A stretch of 64,000 nt of DNA from Yanghanlia caeni (GCA_030733815.1 JAUZQE010000017.1:1-64000); one strand, 5' to 3'. Positions 36,257 to 48,600 are shown, numbered from the stretch's first letter. The notes: a model not told the origin generated them from the letters alone. A program made the numbers and translations.

Positions 36257-38114
36257 ATGATCCAGGCTTCCGACCACCGCCAGATCGAGCGCCCACGCCC
36301 CGCGGGGCGCTCGCCGGCACAGGTCGCGCAGACCATACTCGACGGCTTCAACCGCCACTATGCCCTGTTCCGCTACAGCGCACAGCGGGCCAAAACGCTG
36401 TTCGAAGCCGGCGACTGGCGCCAGATGCAGCAGCTTTCCAGCGAACGCATCGAATACTACGACACACGGGTGCGGGAATGCGCGGCGCGCCTGAGCGCCG
36501 AACTGCGCACCGTGGCCACGCCGCCCGAGTCCGGCAAGGAAACCACGCTGCCACCCGAACTCGAAGCCTTCTGGCAGGCGGTGAAGACGGAATTCGTGGC
36601 GCTGCTGGCCGACCACCGCCAGCCCGAATGCGCCGAAACCTTCTTCAATTCGGTGTCGTGCCGCATCCTGCACCGCGACTACTACCACAACGATTTCCTT
36701 TTCGTGCGGCCCGCCGTAGCCACCGAATACCTCGACAGCCGGCTGCCTTCGTACCGCGTGTACTACCCTCTGCGCCAGGGGCTGCAGGCCGCGCTCAGCG
36801 ACATGCTGGCGGGCTTCGGGCTGGCCGCCCCCTTCGAAGACCTGCCGCGCGACACGCGTCTGCTGGCGCGCAAGGCGCTCGGCGCGCTGCGCCTGACCCT
36901 GCCGAATCACGCCACGCAACGGCTGGCGCCCGACTGCCAGATCCACGTGCTGAACGGGTTGTTCTTCCGCAACAAGGGCGCGTACGCCGTGGGGCGCCTG
37001 ATCAACCACGGCACCACCTACCCCTTTGCCGTGGCACTGCTGCGCCGCCCGTCGGGCCACGTGTATGTCGATGCGCTGCTGCTGGGTGAAGACGACCTCA
37101 GTGCCTTGTTCAGCTTTACGCGCGCGTACTTCCTGGTCGACATGGAAACGCCGGCCGCCTACGTGAACTTCCTGTCCACACTGATGCCGCGCAAGGCCAA
37201 GGCCGAGCTCTACAGCACGATCGGGCTGCAGAAGCAGGGCAAGACGCTCTTTTACCGCGACTTCCTGCACCATCTGGCGCATTCTCACGACAAGTTCGAC
37301 ATTGCCCCCGGCATACACGGGCTGGTCATGGTGGTGTTCACACTGCCGTCGTACCCCTACGTATTCAAGCTGATCCGCGACCGCATCAACAAGCCGGGCA
37401 TGGATCACGCCACGGTGCGACGCAAATACCTTCTGGTGAAGAAGCACGACCGCGTGGGCCGCATGGCCGACACCTGGGAATACTCGCAGGTGGCGCTGCC
37501 GCGCGCGCGGTTTTCCGACGCGCTGCTGGAAGAACTGCGCAAGGAAGTGCCGAGCCTTCTGGAAGAAGACGACGAACGCATCGTGCTGCGGCACGTGTAC
37601 ATTGAACGGCGCATGACGCCACTGAACCTGTACCTGCGCCGCGCCAGCGACGCCGCACTCGACGCCGCCGTGCAGGGCTATGGCAACGCAATTCGCGAAC
37701 TGGCGGCGGCCAACATCTTCCCGGGCGACATGCTTTACAAGAACTTCGGTGTCACGCGCCTGGGCCGCGTCGTATTCTATGACTACGACGAAATCCAGCA
37801 CATGACGGAAATGAACTTCCGCGTCATTCCCCCCGCCCCGTATGAAGAGGCGGAACTCTCGGGCGAGCCGTGGTACCCCGTGGGGCCCAACGACGTCTTT
37901 CCCGAAGAGTTCCGCTATTTTCTGCTGGGCGATCCCCGCGTGAAAGAAGCCTTCCTGCGCCACCATTCCGATCTGCTCGATCCCGCGTGGTGGCAGGCCT
38001 GCCGCACGCGCGTCGCGCAAGGCCGCATCGAAGACATCTTTCCCTACACATCCGACCGCCGCCTGCCCGACAGGCTCCCCGCAACGCGGGCGGCGCACAC
38101 TTCAGGAGCACATC

Positions 38115-38122
<8 letters not shown>
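36257..38122 (+). CDS. aceK: Isocitrate dehydrogenase kinase/phosphatase
   Basis: A 621-residue bifunctional enzyme that phosphorylates (inactivates) and dephosphorylates isocitrate dehydrogenase, steering carbon between the TCA cycle and glyoxylate bypass. The ATP region FDIAPGIHGLVMVVFTLPSY, followed by PYVFKLIRDRINKPG, and the kinase-like DMLYKNFGVTRLGRVVFYDY with EIQHMTEMNFR are all present. Length is standard. It lies 16 bases behind liuA and overlaps the thiolase gene by 8 bases, so it is firmly inside the liu operon. Leucine breakdown yields acetyl-CoA and acetoacetate, which explains the link. Confidence 0.95.
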
Positions 38123-39296
<1,174 letters not shown>

Positions 39297-39336
39297 GCCC
39301 CACCCCCTCCGTCACGCACCCTGCACGAAAGCGTCC

Positions 39337-39357
39337 CGTCCGGCACCCCGCCGGACG
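39337..39357 (+). terminator. Intra-operon hairpin between thiolase and liuB
   Basis: An 8-bp perfect stem, CGTCCGGC (39337-39344) and GCCGGACG (39350-39357), with a 5-base loop and no T-run, in the 97-base gap between thiolase and liuB. It may reduce read-through or protect upstream mRNA from decay rather than end transcription. Confidence 0.4.
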
Positions 39358-39393
39358 CGGGCGCCGTTCACCCCGCAGTCAACAGGAAGTGTC

Positions 39394-41001
39394 ATGCCCG
39401 TCATTGAATCAAGCCTCAATACACGCTCTGCCGCGTTTGCCGAGAATGCGCAGGCCATGCGCGCGCTGATCGACGATCTGCGCGACAAGCTCGACCGTTA
39501 CGCCCAAGGCGGCGGCGACGACGCGCGCCAGAAACACCTGGCCCGCGGCAAGCTGCTGCCGCGCGACCGGGTGGAACGCCTGCTCGATCCGGGCTCGCCC
39601 TTTCTGGAATTCTCGCCGCTGGCCGCTTACGACATGTATGACAACGCGGCGCCGGGTGCGGGCATCATCACCGGCATCGGACGGGTCGCGGGGCAGGAAT
39701 GCGTGATCGTCTGCAACGACGCCACCGTAAAGGGCGGCACCTATTTCCCGATGACGGTGAAAAAGCACCTGCGTGCCCAGGATATCGCGCGCGAGAACAA
39801 TCTGCCCTGTATCTACCTGGTGGATTCGGGCGGCGCGAACCTGCCAAACCAGGACGAGGTCTTTCCCGATCGCGACCATTTCGGGCGCATCTTTTACAAC
39901 CAGGCGGTGATGTCGTCCTGCGACATTCCGCAGATCGCAGTGGTCATGGGCTCCTGCACGGCCGGCGGCGCCTACGTTCCCGCCATGAGCGATGTGTCGA
40001 TCATCGTGCGCAACCAGGGCACCATTTTCCTGGGGGGCCCACCCCTGGTGAAGGCCGCCACGGGCGAGGAAGTCAGCGCCGAAGACCTGGGCGGCGGCGA
40101 CGTTCACACCCGGCTTTCGGGTGTAGCCGACTACCTGGCCAACAACGACCTGCACGCTCTGGCGCTGGCCCGCGAGGCGGTGGCCCGCATCAACCGGCGC
40201 AAGCCGCAACAGCTGGCGCTGCGCGAGGTGGTCGAACCGCTGTACGACCCGGCGGAGCTCGACGGCGTGATTCCCTCCGACACCCGCAAGCCCTACGACG
40301 TGCGCGAAGTCATCGCGCGCATCGTCGACGGCTCTGAGTTCGACGAATTCAAGGCCCGCTTCGGCACCACCCTGGTGACGGGATTCGCCCATATCCACGG
40401 CATGCCGGTGGGCATCATCGCCAATAACGGCATCCTGTTCTCGGAAGCCGCCCAGAAGGGCACCCACTTCATCGAACTGTGCTGCCAGCGGCGCATTCCC
40501 CTGGTCTTCCTGCAGAACATCACCGGCTTCATGGTGGGCCGCAAGTACGAGAACGAAGGCATCGCGCGCCACGGCGCCAAGATGGTCACGGCCGTTTCAA
40601 CCGCTGCCGTGCCCAAATTCACCGTGATCATCGGCGGCTCGTTCGGCGCCGGCAACTACGGCATGTGCGGCCGCGCCTTCGGCCCGCGCATGCTGTACAT
40701 GTGGCCCAATGCGCGCATATCGGTCATGGGCGGCGAACAGGCCGCCAGCGTGCTGGCCACCGTGCGACGCGACGGCATCAAACGCCGCGGCGGCACCTGG
40801 AGCCCGGAAGAAGAGGAAGCCTTCAAGGCACCCATCCGCGCCCAGTACGAACACGAAGGTCACCCCTATTACGCCACCGCGCGTCTGTGGGACGACGGCA
40901 TCATCCGCCCGGCCGATACGCGCCGCGTGCTCGCCCTGTCGCTTTCCGCCGCCCTGAACGCTCCCATCGAAGCCACCCGCTTCGGTGTCTTCCGCATGTA
41001 A
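39394..41001 (+). CDS. liuB: Methylcrotonyl-CoA carboxylase, carboxyltransferase subunit
   Basis: A 535-residue beta subunit that carries CO2 from biotin to 3-methylcrotonyl-CoA. Conserved parts: [60 protein letters not shown], and [20 protein letters not shown] with [25 protein letters not shown] before ATG 39394. It is immediately followed by the biotin-carboxylase subunit (10 bases). Confidence 0.96.
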   Translation: MPVIESSLNTRSAAFAENAQAMRALIDDLRDKLDRYAQGGGDDARQKHLARGKLLPRDRVERLLDPGSPFLEFSPLAAYDMYDNAAPGAGIITGIGRVAGQECVIVCNDATVKGGTYFPMTVKKHLRAQDIARENNLPCIYLVDSGGANLPNQDEVFPDRDHFGRIFYNQAVMSSCDIPQIAVVMGSCTAGGAYVPAMSDVSIIVRNQGTIFLGGPPLVKAATGEEVSAEDLGGGDVHTRLSGVADYLANNDLHALALAREAVARINRRKPQQLALREVVEPLYDPAELDGVIPSDTRKPYDVREVIARIVDGSEFDEFKARFGTTLVTGFAHIHGMPVGIIANNGILFSEAAQKGTHFIELCCQRRIPLVFLQNITGFMVGRKYENEGIARHGAKMVTAVSTAAVPKFTVIIGGSFGAGNYGMCGRAFGPRMLYMWPNARISVMGGEQAASVLATVRRDGIKRRGGTWSPEEEEAFKAPIRAQYEHEGHPYYATARLWDDGIIRPADTRRVLALSLSAALNAPIEATRFGVFRM

Positions 41002-41011
41002 AGGAGTAGCC

Positions 41012-43036
41012 GTGTTTGATACATTGCTGATCGCCAATCGCGGCGAAATCGCCTGCCGCGTCGCCGCCACCGCGCGCCGCATGGGCCTGCGCACCGTCGC
41101 CGTGTATTCCGACGCCGACGCCCATGCCCGCCATCCCGCCGTGTGCGACACCGCCGTTCACATCGGCGGCGCCGAACCCCGCGCCAGCTACCTGCGGGGC
41201 GACGCCATCATCCAGGCGGCCCTGCAAACGGGCGCGCAGGCCGTGCATCCCGGCTACGGCTTTCTTGCCGAAAACGAAGCCTTCGCCAAGGCCTGCGCCG
41301 ATGCAGGGCTGATCTTCGTGGGCCCGCCCGTGGCGGCCATCGCGGCCATGGGCAGCAAGTCGGCCGCCAAGGCGCTCATGGAAAAGGCCGGCGTGCCGCT
41401 GGTGCCCGGCTACCATGGCGACAATCAGGACCCCGACTTCCTGCGCCGCCAGGCCGATTCCATTGGTTACCCCGTGCTCATCAAGGCCAGCGCGGGCGGC
41501 GGCGGCAAGGGCATGCGTGTGGTGGGCTCCAGTGTCGATTTCGACGAGGCCCTGGCGTCGTGCAAGCGCGAAGCCGCCAGCAGTTTTGGCGATGATCGCG
41601 TGCTGATCGAGCGCTATCTGCTCAAGCCACGCCACATCGAGATTCAGGTCTTTGCCGACACTCACGGCAACTGCCTGCACCTGTTCGAGCGCGACTGCTC
41701 GGTGCAGCGCCGCCACCAGAAGGTCATTGAAGAGGCCCCGGCGCCGGGCATGACCGAAGAACGCCGCCACGCCATGGGCGAAGCCGCCGTCGCTGCGGCC
41801 CGCGCCGTGGGCTACGTGGGAGCGGGCACGGTCGAATTCATTGCCGAACCCGACGGCCGCTTCTACTTCATGGAAATGAACACCCGCCTGCAGGTCGAGC
41901 ACCCGGTCACCGAAATGATCACGGGCCAGGACCTGGTGGAATGGCAACTGCGTGTCGCCGCCGGCGAACCGCTGCCGCTCACGCAGGAAGAGCTGGAAAT
42001 CAGCGGCCACGCCATCGAGGCCCGCATCTATGCCGAGAACCCCGAAAAAGGCTTTCTGCCGTCGATCGGAACGCTGAACATGCTCGCCTTCCCGGAACAC
42101 GTCGAGTTCGCCCTGGGCGACGTGCGCGTGGACGGCGGTGTGCGTGCGGGCGACGTCATTTCCCCGCACTACGACCCCATGATCGCCAAGCTGATCGTGC
42201 GCGGCCGCAACCGCGAGGAGGCACGGGCGCGCATGCTGCGGGCGCTGGGCGACATGCGGGTGGCCGGGTTGCACACCAATATCGCGTTTCTGCGCAGGCT
42301 GATGGCCGACGAGGCGTTTGCCACCGCCGATCTCGACACCGGGCTGATCGAGCGGCGCGTCGACACCCTGTTCCCGCCGCAGAAAGCCACGCCCGACGCG
42401 GTACTGGCGATGGCCGCGGCGGCGCTTCTGCACGCTGATGGCTACACGGGCGGCGAGGCGCAGCGCCGCAGCGTAGCCGCCGACCCCTGGGACGTGGCGG
42501 ATGGCTGGCGCGTCTCGGGCCGGCACACCCGCATCTTCAACCTCATCGACGCCGATGGTGAAGCGCGCGACATCACCCTGCTGCGCGACGAAGGGCGCTG
42601 GAGCATGTGGCAGCGCGATTCGGCCCAGCCGCTGGAATGGGCCGCGCAACCCGTCGCGCCGGGTCGCTGCCGCGTGCGGCTGCGGCTGAACGGTGAAGAT
42701 CACGATGGTGACGCGCTGCTGCTGGGGGAATCCGTCACCGTCTACCGCGATGGGCAAGCCTATGCCCTGCAGCTTCACGACGCCGTGGCGCACGCGCAGG
42801 ATGAAGCCGCCGACCCGGGTGGCAGCCTGACCGCGCCCATGCCGGGCAAGATCATATCGGTAGCCGTTCAGCCGGGCGACCGCGTGAAGGCCGGCGACAC
42901 CCTGCTGGTGATGGAGGCGATGAAGATGGAGCACACGATCCACGCGCCGCGCGAGGGCGTGGTGCAGGAAATCTACTTCCAGCCGGGCGAACAGGTGAGC
43001 GACGGCGAGCAGCTGATCGCGCTTTCCGACGCCTGA
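41012..43036 (+). CDS. liuD: Methylcrotonyl-CoA carboxylase, biotin-containing subunit
   Basis: A 674-residue alpha subunit: biotin carboxylase domain (FDTLLIANRGEIACRVAATA; ATP loop KASAGGGGKGMRVV; EMNTRLQVEHPVTEMITG), a linker and a biotinyl domain with EAMKMEH, Lys638 being the biotin site. The start is GTG 41012 with AAGGAG 5 bases before; this gives the normal family N-terminus. liuC (methylglutaconyl-CoA hydratase) and liuE (HMG-CoA lyase), often in the same cluster, do not follow here. Confidence 0.96.
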   Translation: MFDTLLIANRGEIACRVAATARRMGLRTVAVYSDADAHARHPAVCDTAVHIGGAEPRASYLRGDAIIQAALQTGAQAVHPGYGFLAENEAFAKACADAGLIFVGPPVAAIAAMGSKSAAKALMEKAGVPLVPGYHGDNQDPDFLRRQADSIGYPVLIKASAGGGGKGMRVVGSSVDFDEALASCKREAASSFGDDRVLIERYLLKPRHIEIQVFADTHGNCLHLFERDCSVQRRHQKVIEEAPAPGMTEERRHAMGEAAVAAARAVGYVGAGTVEFIAEPDGRFYFMEMNTRLQVEHPVTEMITGQDLVEWQLRVAAGEPLPLTQEELEISGHAIEARIYAENPEKGFLPSIGTLNMLAFPEHVEFALGDVRVDGGVRAGDVISPHYDPMIAKLIVRGRNREEARARMLRALGDMRVAGLHTNIAFLRRLMADEAFATADLDTGLIERRVDTLFPPQKATPDAVLAMAAAALLHADGYTGGEAQRRSVAADPWDVADGWRVSGRHTRIFNLIDADGEARDITLLRDEGRWSMWQRDSAQPLEWAAQPVAPGRCRVRLRLNGEDHDGDALLLGESVTVYRDGQAYALQLHDAVAHAQDEAADPGGSLTAPMPGKIISVAVQPGDRVKAGDTLLVMEAMKMEHTIHAPREGVVQEIYFQPGEQVSDGEQLIALSDA

Positions 43037-43164
43037 AGCAACTTCCGCCGGGCGCCCGATTTGCCCGGGAGTTGGAAACAGCGTAAAGTCGGCATTCTGG
43101 ATTTGTGATTACGATCACCTGCGGGCCGTTACACCCGGCGGCCCTCAGGAATCCAAGATACGTT

Positions 43165-43623
43165 ATGTTCGATATCCTGGTTTACCTGTTCGAAAACTAC
43201 TACGCGCCCCAGGCCTGCCCCAAGGCCGACGTCCTGGCACACAAGCTGGCCGCCGTCGGCTTCGAGCACGACGACATCGATGAAGCACTCGGTTGGCTGC
43301 AAGGCCTCGCGCAAAGCACCGAACACTTCAGCCCCGTCGAACACGCCGGTGGCACCAGCCTGCGCGCCTACACCGACGAGGAATATCACACCCTCGGCAG
43401 CGAAGCCATCGGCTTCATCACCTTCCTCGAAAACTCGGGCGTGCTGCGCCCGGCCCTGCGCGAGATTCTCATCGAGCGCGCCCAGGCCATCAACGAAACG
43501 CCCGTCTCGCTCGATGCCATGCGCATCATTGCGCTCATGGTTCTCTGGAGCCAGGAAACCGAAGTTGATCACCTGCTGCTCGAAGAACTGCTGAACGGCG
43601 AACGGTCCAGCGTATCGCACTGA
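43165..43623 (+). CDS. smg: Smg family protein (DUF494)
   Basis: A 152-residue small acidic helical protein of the Smg/DUF494 family: MFDILVYLFENYYAPQACPK, EEYHTLGSEAIGFITFLENS, LDAMRIIALMVLWSQE. It has no known function; it is usually encoded between dprA and topA. Here it is followed by gluQ and topB, and dprA is not next to it. Start ATG 43165 by family N-terminus. Confidence 0.9.
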   Translation: MFDILVYLFENYYAPQACPKADVLAHKLAAVGFEHDDIDEALGWLQGLAQSTEHFSPVEHAGGTSLRAYTDEEYHTLGSEAIGFITFLENSGVLRPALREILIERAQAINETPVSLDAMRIIALMVLWSQETEVDHLLLEELLNGERSSVSH

Positions 43624-43638
43624 CGCCGCGCCGCACGC

Positions 43639-44520
43639 ATGCCCGCTCACCCAGAACGCCTTCCGGAGACCTACCGGGGGCGCTTCGCGCCCAGCCCCAG
43701 CGGCCCGTTGCACGACGGCTCGCTGCTGGCCGCCATGGCCAGCTACCTCGACGCACGCGCCCACGGCGGGCAGTGGCTGCTGCGCATGGAAGACATCGAT
43801 ACGCCGCGCGTGGCCGAAGGCGCCGATCAGCTCATCATTCAGCAGCTGCTCAGTCTCGGCATGCACTGGGACGAACCGCCCGTCTGGCAGTCGCGCCGCC
43901 TGGCGCTGTACCAGGCCGATTTCGAGCGTCTGGCGGCGCACGATCTCGTTTACGGCTGCGCCTGCACCCGCAGCATGCTGGCCGGCGGTGGGCCCTACCC
44001 CGGCACGTGCAGCAAGGGTCTCGCGCCGGGCCAGAGCCCGCGCGCCTGGCGATTGCGCGTGCCACCGGGCGTCGAACGGTTTCATGACCGCTGGCACGGC
44101 CCGCAACAGCAGGATGTGGCCGCCGAGGTGGGCGACTTCATACTCAAGCGGGCCGATGGCCTGTGGGCCTACCAGTTCGTGGTGGTGGTCGACGACGGCC
44201 TGCAGGGTATCACCGACGTGGTGCGCGGCGCCGATCTGCTGGATTCGACGCCACGCCAGCGGGTGCTTGGGCGCCTGCTGGGGTACACCCCGCCGCGCGT
44301 GCTTCATGTACCGCTGCTGTGCGACGCCGAAGGCCGCAAGCTCTCGAAGCAGAACCACGCGCCCGCCCTCGACCTGACACAGCCGGTACAGACCCTGCAA
44401 CGCGCCTGGCGCCGCCTGGGGTTCGATACACTTGAGGTCGACGCCGTCGCCGCGTTCTGGGATCGCGCCGTGCCTGCCTGGGCGGCGCGCCACGGCATTC
44501 AACTTGCGCGTAACGATTGA
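43639..44520 (+). CDS. gluQ: Glutamyl-Q tRNA(Asp) synthetase
   Basis: A 293-residue GluRS paralogue without anticodon-binding domain, which attaches glutamate to queuosine in tRNA(Asp). HIGH-like motif [20 protein letters not shown], zinc-site cysteines in VYGCACTRS and YPGTCSKG, and KMSKS-like [12 protein letters not shown]. The His-Asp-Gly-Ser form in place of HxGS/HFGS is slightly unusual. It lies 15 bases behind smg and 51 bases before topB. Confidence 0.93.
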   Translation: MPAHPERLPETYRGRFAPSPSGPLHDGSLLAAMASYLDARAHGGQWLLRMEDIDTPRVAEGADQLIIQQLLSLGMHWDEPPVWQSRRLALYQADFERLAAHDLVYGCACTRSMLAGGGPYPGTCSKGLAPGQSPRAWRLRVPPGVERFHDRWHGPQQQDVAAEVGDFILKRADGLWAYQFVVVVDDGLQGITDVVRGADLLDSTPRQRVLGRLLGYTPPRVLHVPLLCDAEGRKLSKQNHAPALDLTQPVQTLQRAWRRLGFDTLEVDAVAAFWDRAVPAWAARHGIQLARND

Positions 44521-44571
44521 CCGCCCGTATTATCCGCGCTATTGCTGCCCCTTTGCAGTGCCTGGAAACAA

Positions 44572-47235
44572 ATGACTAAAACGCTCATCATCGCCGAAAA
44601 ACCGTCCGTTGCCCTCGACATCTCGCGGGCGCTCGGCGGGTTCACCCGTGTCGGCGATTACTTCGAGAGCGACCGCTACGTGCTGGCTTCCAGCATCGGG
44701 CACCTGCTCACTCTGGTTGCACCCAACGATCCGGTGCGCGGCAAATGGAGCTTCGCCCACCTGCCCGTCATTCCGCCCAAGTTCGAACTGGGGCCCACCG
44801 ACAAAAAAAGCGCCGAGCGCCTCAAGCTGCTGGTCAAGCTGCTCAAGCGCAAAGACGTCGATTGCGTCATCAACGCATGCGACGCGGGGCGTGAAGGCGA
44901 GCTGATCTTCCGCTACATCATTCAGTATTCGGGCGTAAAGAAGCCCATCAAGCGGCTCTGGCTGCGTTCCATGACGCAGGCGGCCATCCGCGAAGCCTTT
45001 GAAGAGCTGCGCGACGACGAGGCGCTCAAACCGCTGGAAGCGGCTGCGCGCTCGCGGGCCGAGGCCGACTGGCTGGTGGGCATCAACGGCACGCGCGCCA
45101 TGACCGCTTTCAACAGTAAAGACGGCGGCTTCTTCAAGACACCGGTGGGCCGGGTGCAGACCCCCACCCTGGCCATCGTGGCCGAGCGCGAGGAACGCAT
45201 CCGCAAGTTCCAGCCGCGCGATTACTGGGAAGTCCATGCCCAGTTCGGTGCCGCGGCGGGGCAGTATGCCGGCCGCTGGTTCGACCCGGCCTTCCGCAAG
45301 AACGAAGACGACCCCGAAAGCCGCGACTTTCGCGTCTGGTCGCGTGAAAAGGCCGACGCGATCGCGCGTGCCTGCGAGGGGCAGCCCGGTTCGGTCACCG
45401 AAGAATCGCGCCCTTCCACCCAGGCCTCACCCGCACTGTTCGATCTCACCTCGCTGCAACGCGAGGCCAACAGCCGCTTCGGCTTTTCCGCCAAGACCAC
45501 GCTGGCGCTTGCGCAAACGCTGTACGAGCGCCACAAGGCATTGACCTACCCGCGCACCGATTCGCGCTATCTGCCCGAAGATTACGTGGGTACGGTGCAC
45601 CAGACCATGCAGACGCTGGCTCAGGCCGGTGGCAATGCCGCGGCACCGGTACAGGGCTTTGCCGCCACCATCTGCGAAAAAGGCTGGGTCAAGCCCAGCC
45701 GCCGCATCTTCGACAACAAGAAGGTGTCCGATCACTTTGCCATCATTCCCACGTTGCAGATTCCGCGTGAACTGAGCGACGCTGAAGGCAAAATCTACGA
45801 CCTTGTCCTGCGGCGCTTCCTGGCCGTCTTCTTCCCCTCGGCCGAGTTCCGCCTCACCACACGCATCACCGAAGTCGTGGGCAACCACTTCAGAACCGAG
45901 GGCAAGGTGCTGGTGAACCCCGGCTGGCTCGCTATCTATGGCCGCGAGGCCCAGGGCGACGACAGCATGCTGGTTCCGGTTGGCGCCGGCGAGCAGGTCA
46001 CGACCGATGAAATCGAGGTGCGCAGCCTGGCCACCAAGCCGCCCGCGCGCTTCACCGAAGCCACGCTGCTGTCGGCCATGGAAGGCGCCGGCAAGCTCGT
46101 CGACGACGAAGCCCTGCGCGAGGCCATGTCCGAACGCGGCCTGGGTACGCCGGCCACACGCGCCGCCATCATCGAGGGCCTGCTGAACGAAGGATATCTG
46201 CGCCGCGAGGGCCGCGAACTGGTGCCCACCGCCAAGGCCCGCCAGCTCATGACCCTGCTGTCGGGCCTGGGTGTCAGCGAGCTCACCTCGCCGGAGCTCA
46301 CCGGCGAATGGGAACACCAGCTCAAGCAGATCGAGCAGCGGCAGCTCGACGCCGAAAGCTTCATGCGCGAGATTCAGGAAATGACGCAGGCGATCGTGCG
46401 CCGCGCCAAGGAATACGAGCGCGACACGGTACCGGGCGACTACGCCACCCTTGCCACCCCGTGCCCCAAGTGTGGCGGCGTGGTCAAGGAAAACTACCGC
46501 CGCTACGCCTGCACGCAGTGCGATTTTTCGATCGGCAAGCACCCGGGCGGGCGCACGTTTGAAATCGACGAAGTCGAAGAGTTGCTGCAGAAACGCGAAC
46601 TGGGCCCGCTGCAGGGCTTCATCAGCAAGATGGGCCGGCCCTTCGCGGCGTTGCTGCGCATTACCGACGAATACAAGCTCGAATTCGACTTCGGCCAGAA
46701 AGACGACGAAAGCGACACCCCGGTCGATTTTTCCGGCCAGACCCCGCTGGGCAAATGCCCCAAGTGCGGCCACGGCGTGTACGAACACGGCATGAATTAC
46801 GTGTGCGAAAAGGCGGTGGGCCCCGAAAAGTCATGCACGTTCCGCAGCGGCAAGGTGATTCTGCAGCAGGAAATCGCTGCAGACCAGATGCGCAAGCTGC
46901 TGGCCGAAGGCAAGACCGACCTGCTCACCGACTTCGTGTCTTCGCGTACCAACCGCAAGTTCAAGGCGTTCCTGGTTACACAGAAAGACGGCAAGATCGG
47001 CTTCGAGTTTGAACCACGGCCCGAAAAGCCGGGGCGCAAGACAGCGGCCAAAACCACGGCGGCGGCTGGGGAAGACGCACCCGCAGCGGCGAAGAAGGCC
47101 GCCAAAAAGGCGGCGAAAAAAACTGCAGCCAGGAAAACGGCGGTCAAAAAGACGGCCGCAAAGAAGGCTGCAGGCAAAAAAACGGCGGCCAAGGTAGCCG
47201 CCGCAGAGGACTTCGAGGACGACCCTCCGTTCTGA
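44572..47235 (+). CDS. topB: DNA topoisomerase III with histone-like tail
   Basis: An 887-residue type IA topoisomerase for decatenation. TOPRIM domain: KTLIIAEKPSVALDISRALG and NACDAGREGELIFRYI; active-site Tyr326 in ALTYPRTDSRYLP; C-terminal zinc ribbons CPKCGGVVKENYRRYACTQC and CPKCGHGVYEHGMNYVC. The last 50 residues are a Lys/Ala-rich H1-like tail (KKAAKKAAKKTAARKTAVKK) before an acidic end EDFEDDPPF, extra to the E. coli enzyme. ATG 44572 is chosen by family N-terminus. The stop lies 6 bases from the convergent TRAP gene. Confidence 0.95.
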   Translation: MTKTLIIAEKPSVALDISRALGGFTRVGDYFESDRYVLASSIGHLLTLVAPNDPVRGKWSFAHLPVIPPKFELGPTDKKSAERLKLLVKLLKRKDVDCVINACDAGREGELIFRYIIQYSGVKKPIKRLWLRSMTQAAIREAFEELRDDEALKPLEAAARSRAEADWLVGINGTRAMTAFNSKDGGFFKTPVGRVQTPTLAIVAEREERIRKFQPRDYWEVHAQFGAAAGQYAGRWFDPAFRKNEDDPESRDFRVWSREKADAIARACEGQPGSVTEESRPSTQASPALFDLTSLQREANSRFGFSAKTTLALAQTLYERHKALTYPRTDSRYLPEDYVGTVHQTMQTLAQAGGNAAAPVQGFAATICEKGWVKPSRRIFDNKKVSDHFAIIPTLQIPRELSDAEGKIYDLVLRRFLAVFFPSAEFRLTTRITEVVGNHFRTEGKVLVNPGWLAIYGREAQGDDSMLVPVGAGEQVTTDEIEVRSLATKPPARFTEATLLSAMEGAGKLVDDEALREAMSERGLGTPATRAAIIEGLLNEGYLRREGRELVPTAKARQLMTLLSGLGVSELTSPELTGEWEHQLKQIEQRQLDAESFMREIQEMTQAIVRRAKEYERDTVPGDYATLATPCPKCGGVVKENYRRYACTQCDFSIGKHPGGRTFEIDEVEELLQKRELGPLQGFISKMGRPFAALLRITDEYKLEFDFGQKDDESDTPVDFSGQTPLGKCPKCGHGVYEHGMNYVCEKAVGPEKSCTFRSGKVILQQEIAADQMRKLLAEGKTDLLTDFVSSRTNRKFKAFLVTQKDGKIGFEFEPRPEKPGRKTAAKTTAAAGEDAPAAAKKAAKKAAKKTAARKTAVKKTAAKKAAGKKTAAKVAAAEDFEDDPPF

Positions 47236-47241
47236 ACCGGC

Positions 47242-48513
47242 CTAGTAAACCAGCTCTTTCAGAAACAGCGAAAGCTGGGGCACGTAGGTGATGATCATCA
47301 GGCACGTGAAGACCACCAGTACGAACGGCACGAGTGAGCGCACGAGCCGTTCGATCGAAATCTGTGCCACGGTGCATGCCGCAAACAGATTCACACCAAA
47401 GGGCGGCGTCACCATGCCCAGCGCCAGGTTCACCACCATGATCACGCCAAAATGCGCCGGGTCGACACCAAACTGCATTGCCACGGGCAGCAACAGCGGT
47501 GCCAGCACCACGATCGAGGCCGATGTTTCGATGAACATGCCGATGAAGAACAGCGCCACGTTCATGCCGAGCAGGAACATGGTCTTGTCGGTGAACAGCA
47601 TGCCCAGCCAGTCGCCCAGTGCCTGAGGCACGCCTGCCCGGTTCAGCAGGAAGCCGAACACGCCCGCGTTGGCGATGATGAACATGATCACCGAAGTGGA
47701 AATGACCGAGCGGTGAAACGTGTGCGACAGCGTTTTCAGATCGAGGCGCCGGTAGATGAAGATGCCGACCACCAGCGCGTACACCACCGCCACGGCAGAC
47801 GCCTCGGTGGGCGTGAACACGCCACCGTAGATTCCGCCCAGAATGATGACCGGCATCAGCAGCGCCAGCCACGCCTGCCGGAAGGATTGCCATACGGGAA
47901 TGCGCCCCTCGCCATCGCGCTTGCCATAACCGTGTCGCTTTGCATACAACCACACGTACAGCATGAGTGCGCCGGCAATGAGAATGCCCGGCCCGACCCC
48001 GGCAATGAACAGCTCGCCCACCGAGGTGTCGGTGGAGACAGCGAACAGGATCATGGGCACCGACGGCGGAATGATGACCCCCAGCTCGGCGGCCGTGGCC
48101 TGCAGCGAGGCCGCAAAAGGCCGCGGGTAGCCGTGGCGCAGCATTGCGGGAATGAGAATGGCCCCGACGGCGAACGTGGTGGCGACGCTGGAACCCGCCA
48201 CGGCCGCGAAGATCATGCAGGTGAGCACGCAGCTGATTGCAAGCCCGCCCTGCACGCCCCCCACCAGGCTCTTGGCAAACTCGACCATGCGGTCGGAAAT
48301 GCCGCTGGCTTCCATTAAATTACCCGCCAGAATAAAGAACGGCACCGCCACCAGCGGGTACTTGTCGAGCGCGGCATAGATCTGCTGCGCCACCACCAGC
48401 CAGGTCATGCCCTCGTAGCCCACCCCCAACAGGCCTGCCAGCCCGATCGACACCGCCACCGGTACCGACAGGGCAAAGAAGATCAACATCGAAACGATCA
48501 TCAGGTGCGACAT
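47242..48513 (-). CDS. TRAP transporter large permease (DctM type)
   Basis: A 423-residue protein with 11-13 TM helices, the sodium-driven transport channel of a TRAP system. Signatures: ALSVPVAVSIGLAGLLGVGY, FFILAGNLMEASGISDRMVE, GSSVATTFAVGAILIPAMLR and NLALGMVTPPFGVNLFAACT. Third gene of the minus-strand DctP-DctQ-DctM operon. No strong ribosome-binding site is seen before ATG 48513. Confidence 0.93.
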   Translation of the reverse strand: MSHLMIVSMLIFFALSVPVAVSIGLAGLLGVGYEGMTWLVVAQQIYAALDKYPLVAVPFFILAGNLMEASGISDRMVEFAKSLVGGVQGGLAISCVLTCMIFAAVAGSSVATTFAVGAILIPAMLRHGYPRPFAASLQATAAELGVIIPPSVPMILFAVSTDTSVGELFIAGVGPGILIAGALMLYVWLYAKRHGYGKRDGEGRIPVWQSFRQAWLALLMPVIILGGIYGGVFTPTEASAVAVVYALVVGIFIYRRLDLKTLSHTFHRSVISTSVIMFIIANAGVFGFLLNRAGVPQALGDWLGMLFTDKTMFLLGMNVALFFIGMFIETSASIVVLAPLLLPVAMQFGVDPAHFGVIMVVNLALGMVTPPFGVNLFAACTVAQISIERLVRSLVPFVLVVFTCLMIITYVPQLSLFLKELVY

Positions 48514-48600
48514 GGAGGTCTGCTTGGTGGTGTAACGTTAAGGCGAAAAAAAAAGCAAAGGATGAAACGCAAAGGCTGATTCAGCGCCGTGGCCGGGGCG

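Noticed and set aside
36224-38098. Very long open frame on the minus strand opposite aceK (and similar ones opposite prfC, rpoN, glcB, liuD and leuA)
   Set aside because: High-GC shadow frames of well-identified genes; their translations are His/Arg/Gly-rich and match no family pattern.
47236-47241. A terminator between topB and the convergent TRAP operon
   Set aside because: The gap is only six bases and no hairpin is visible; transcripts probably overlap.
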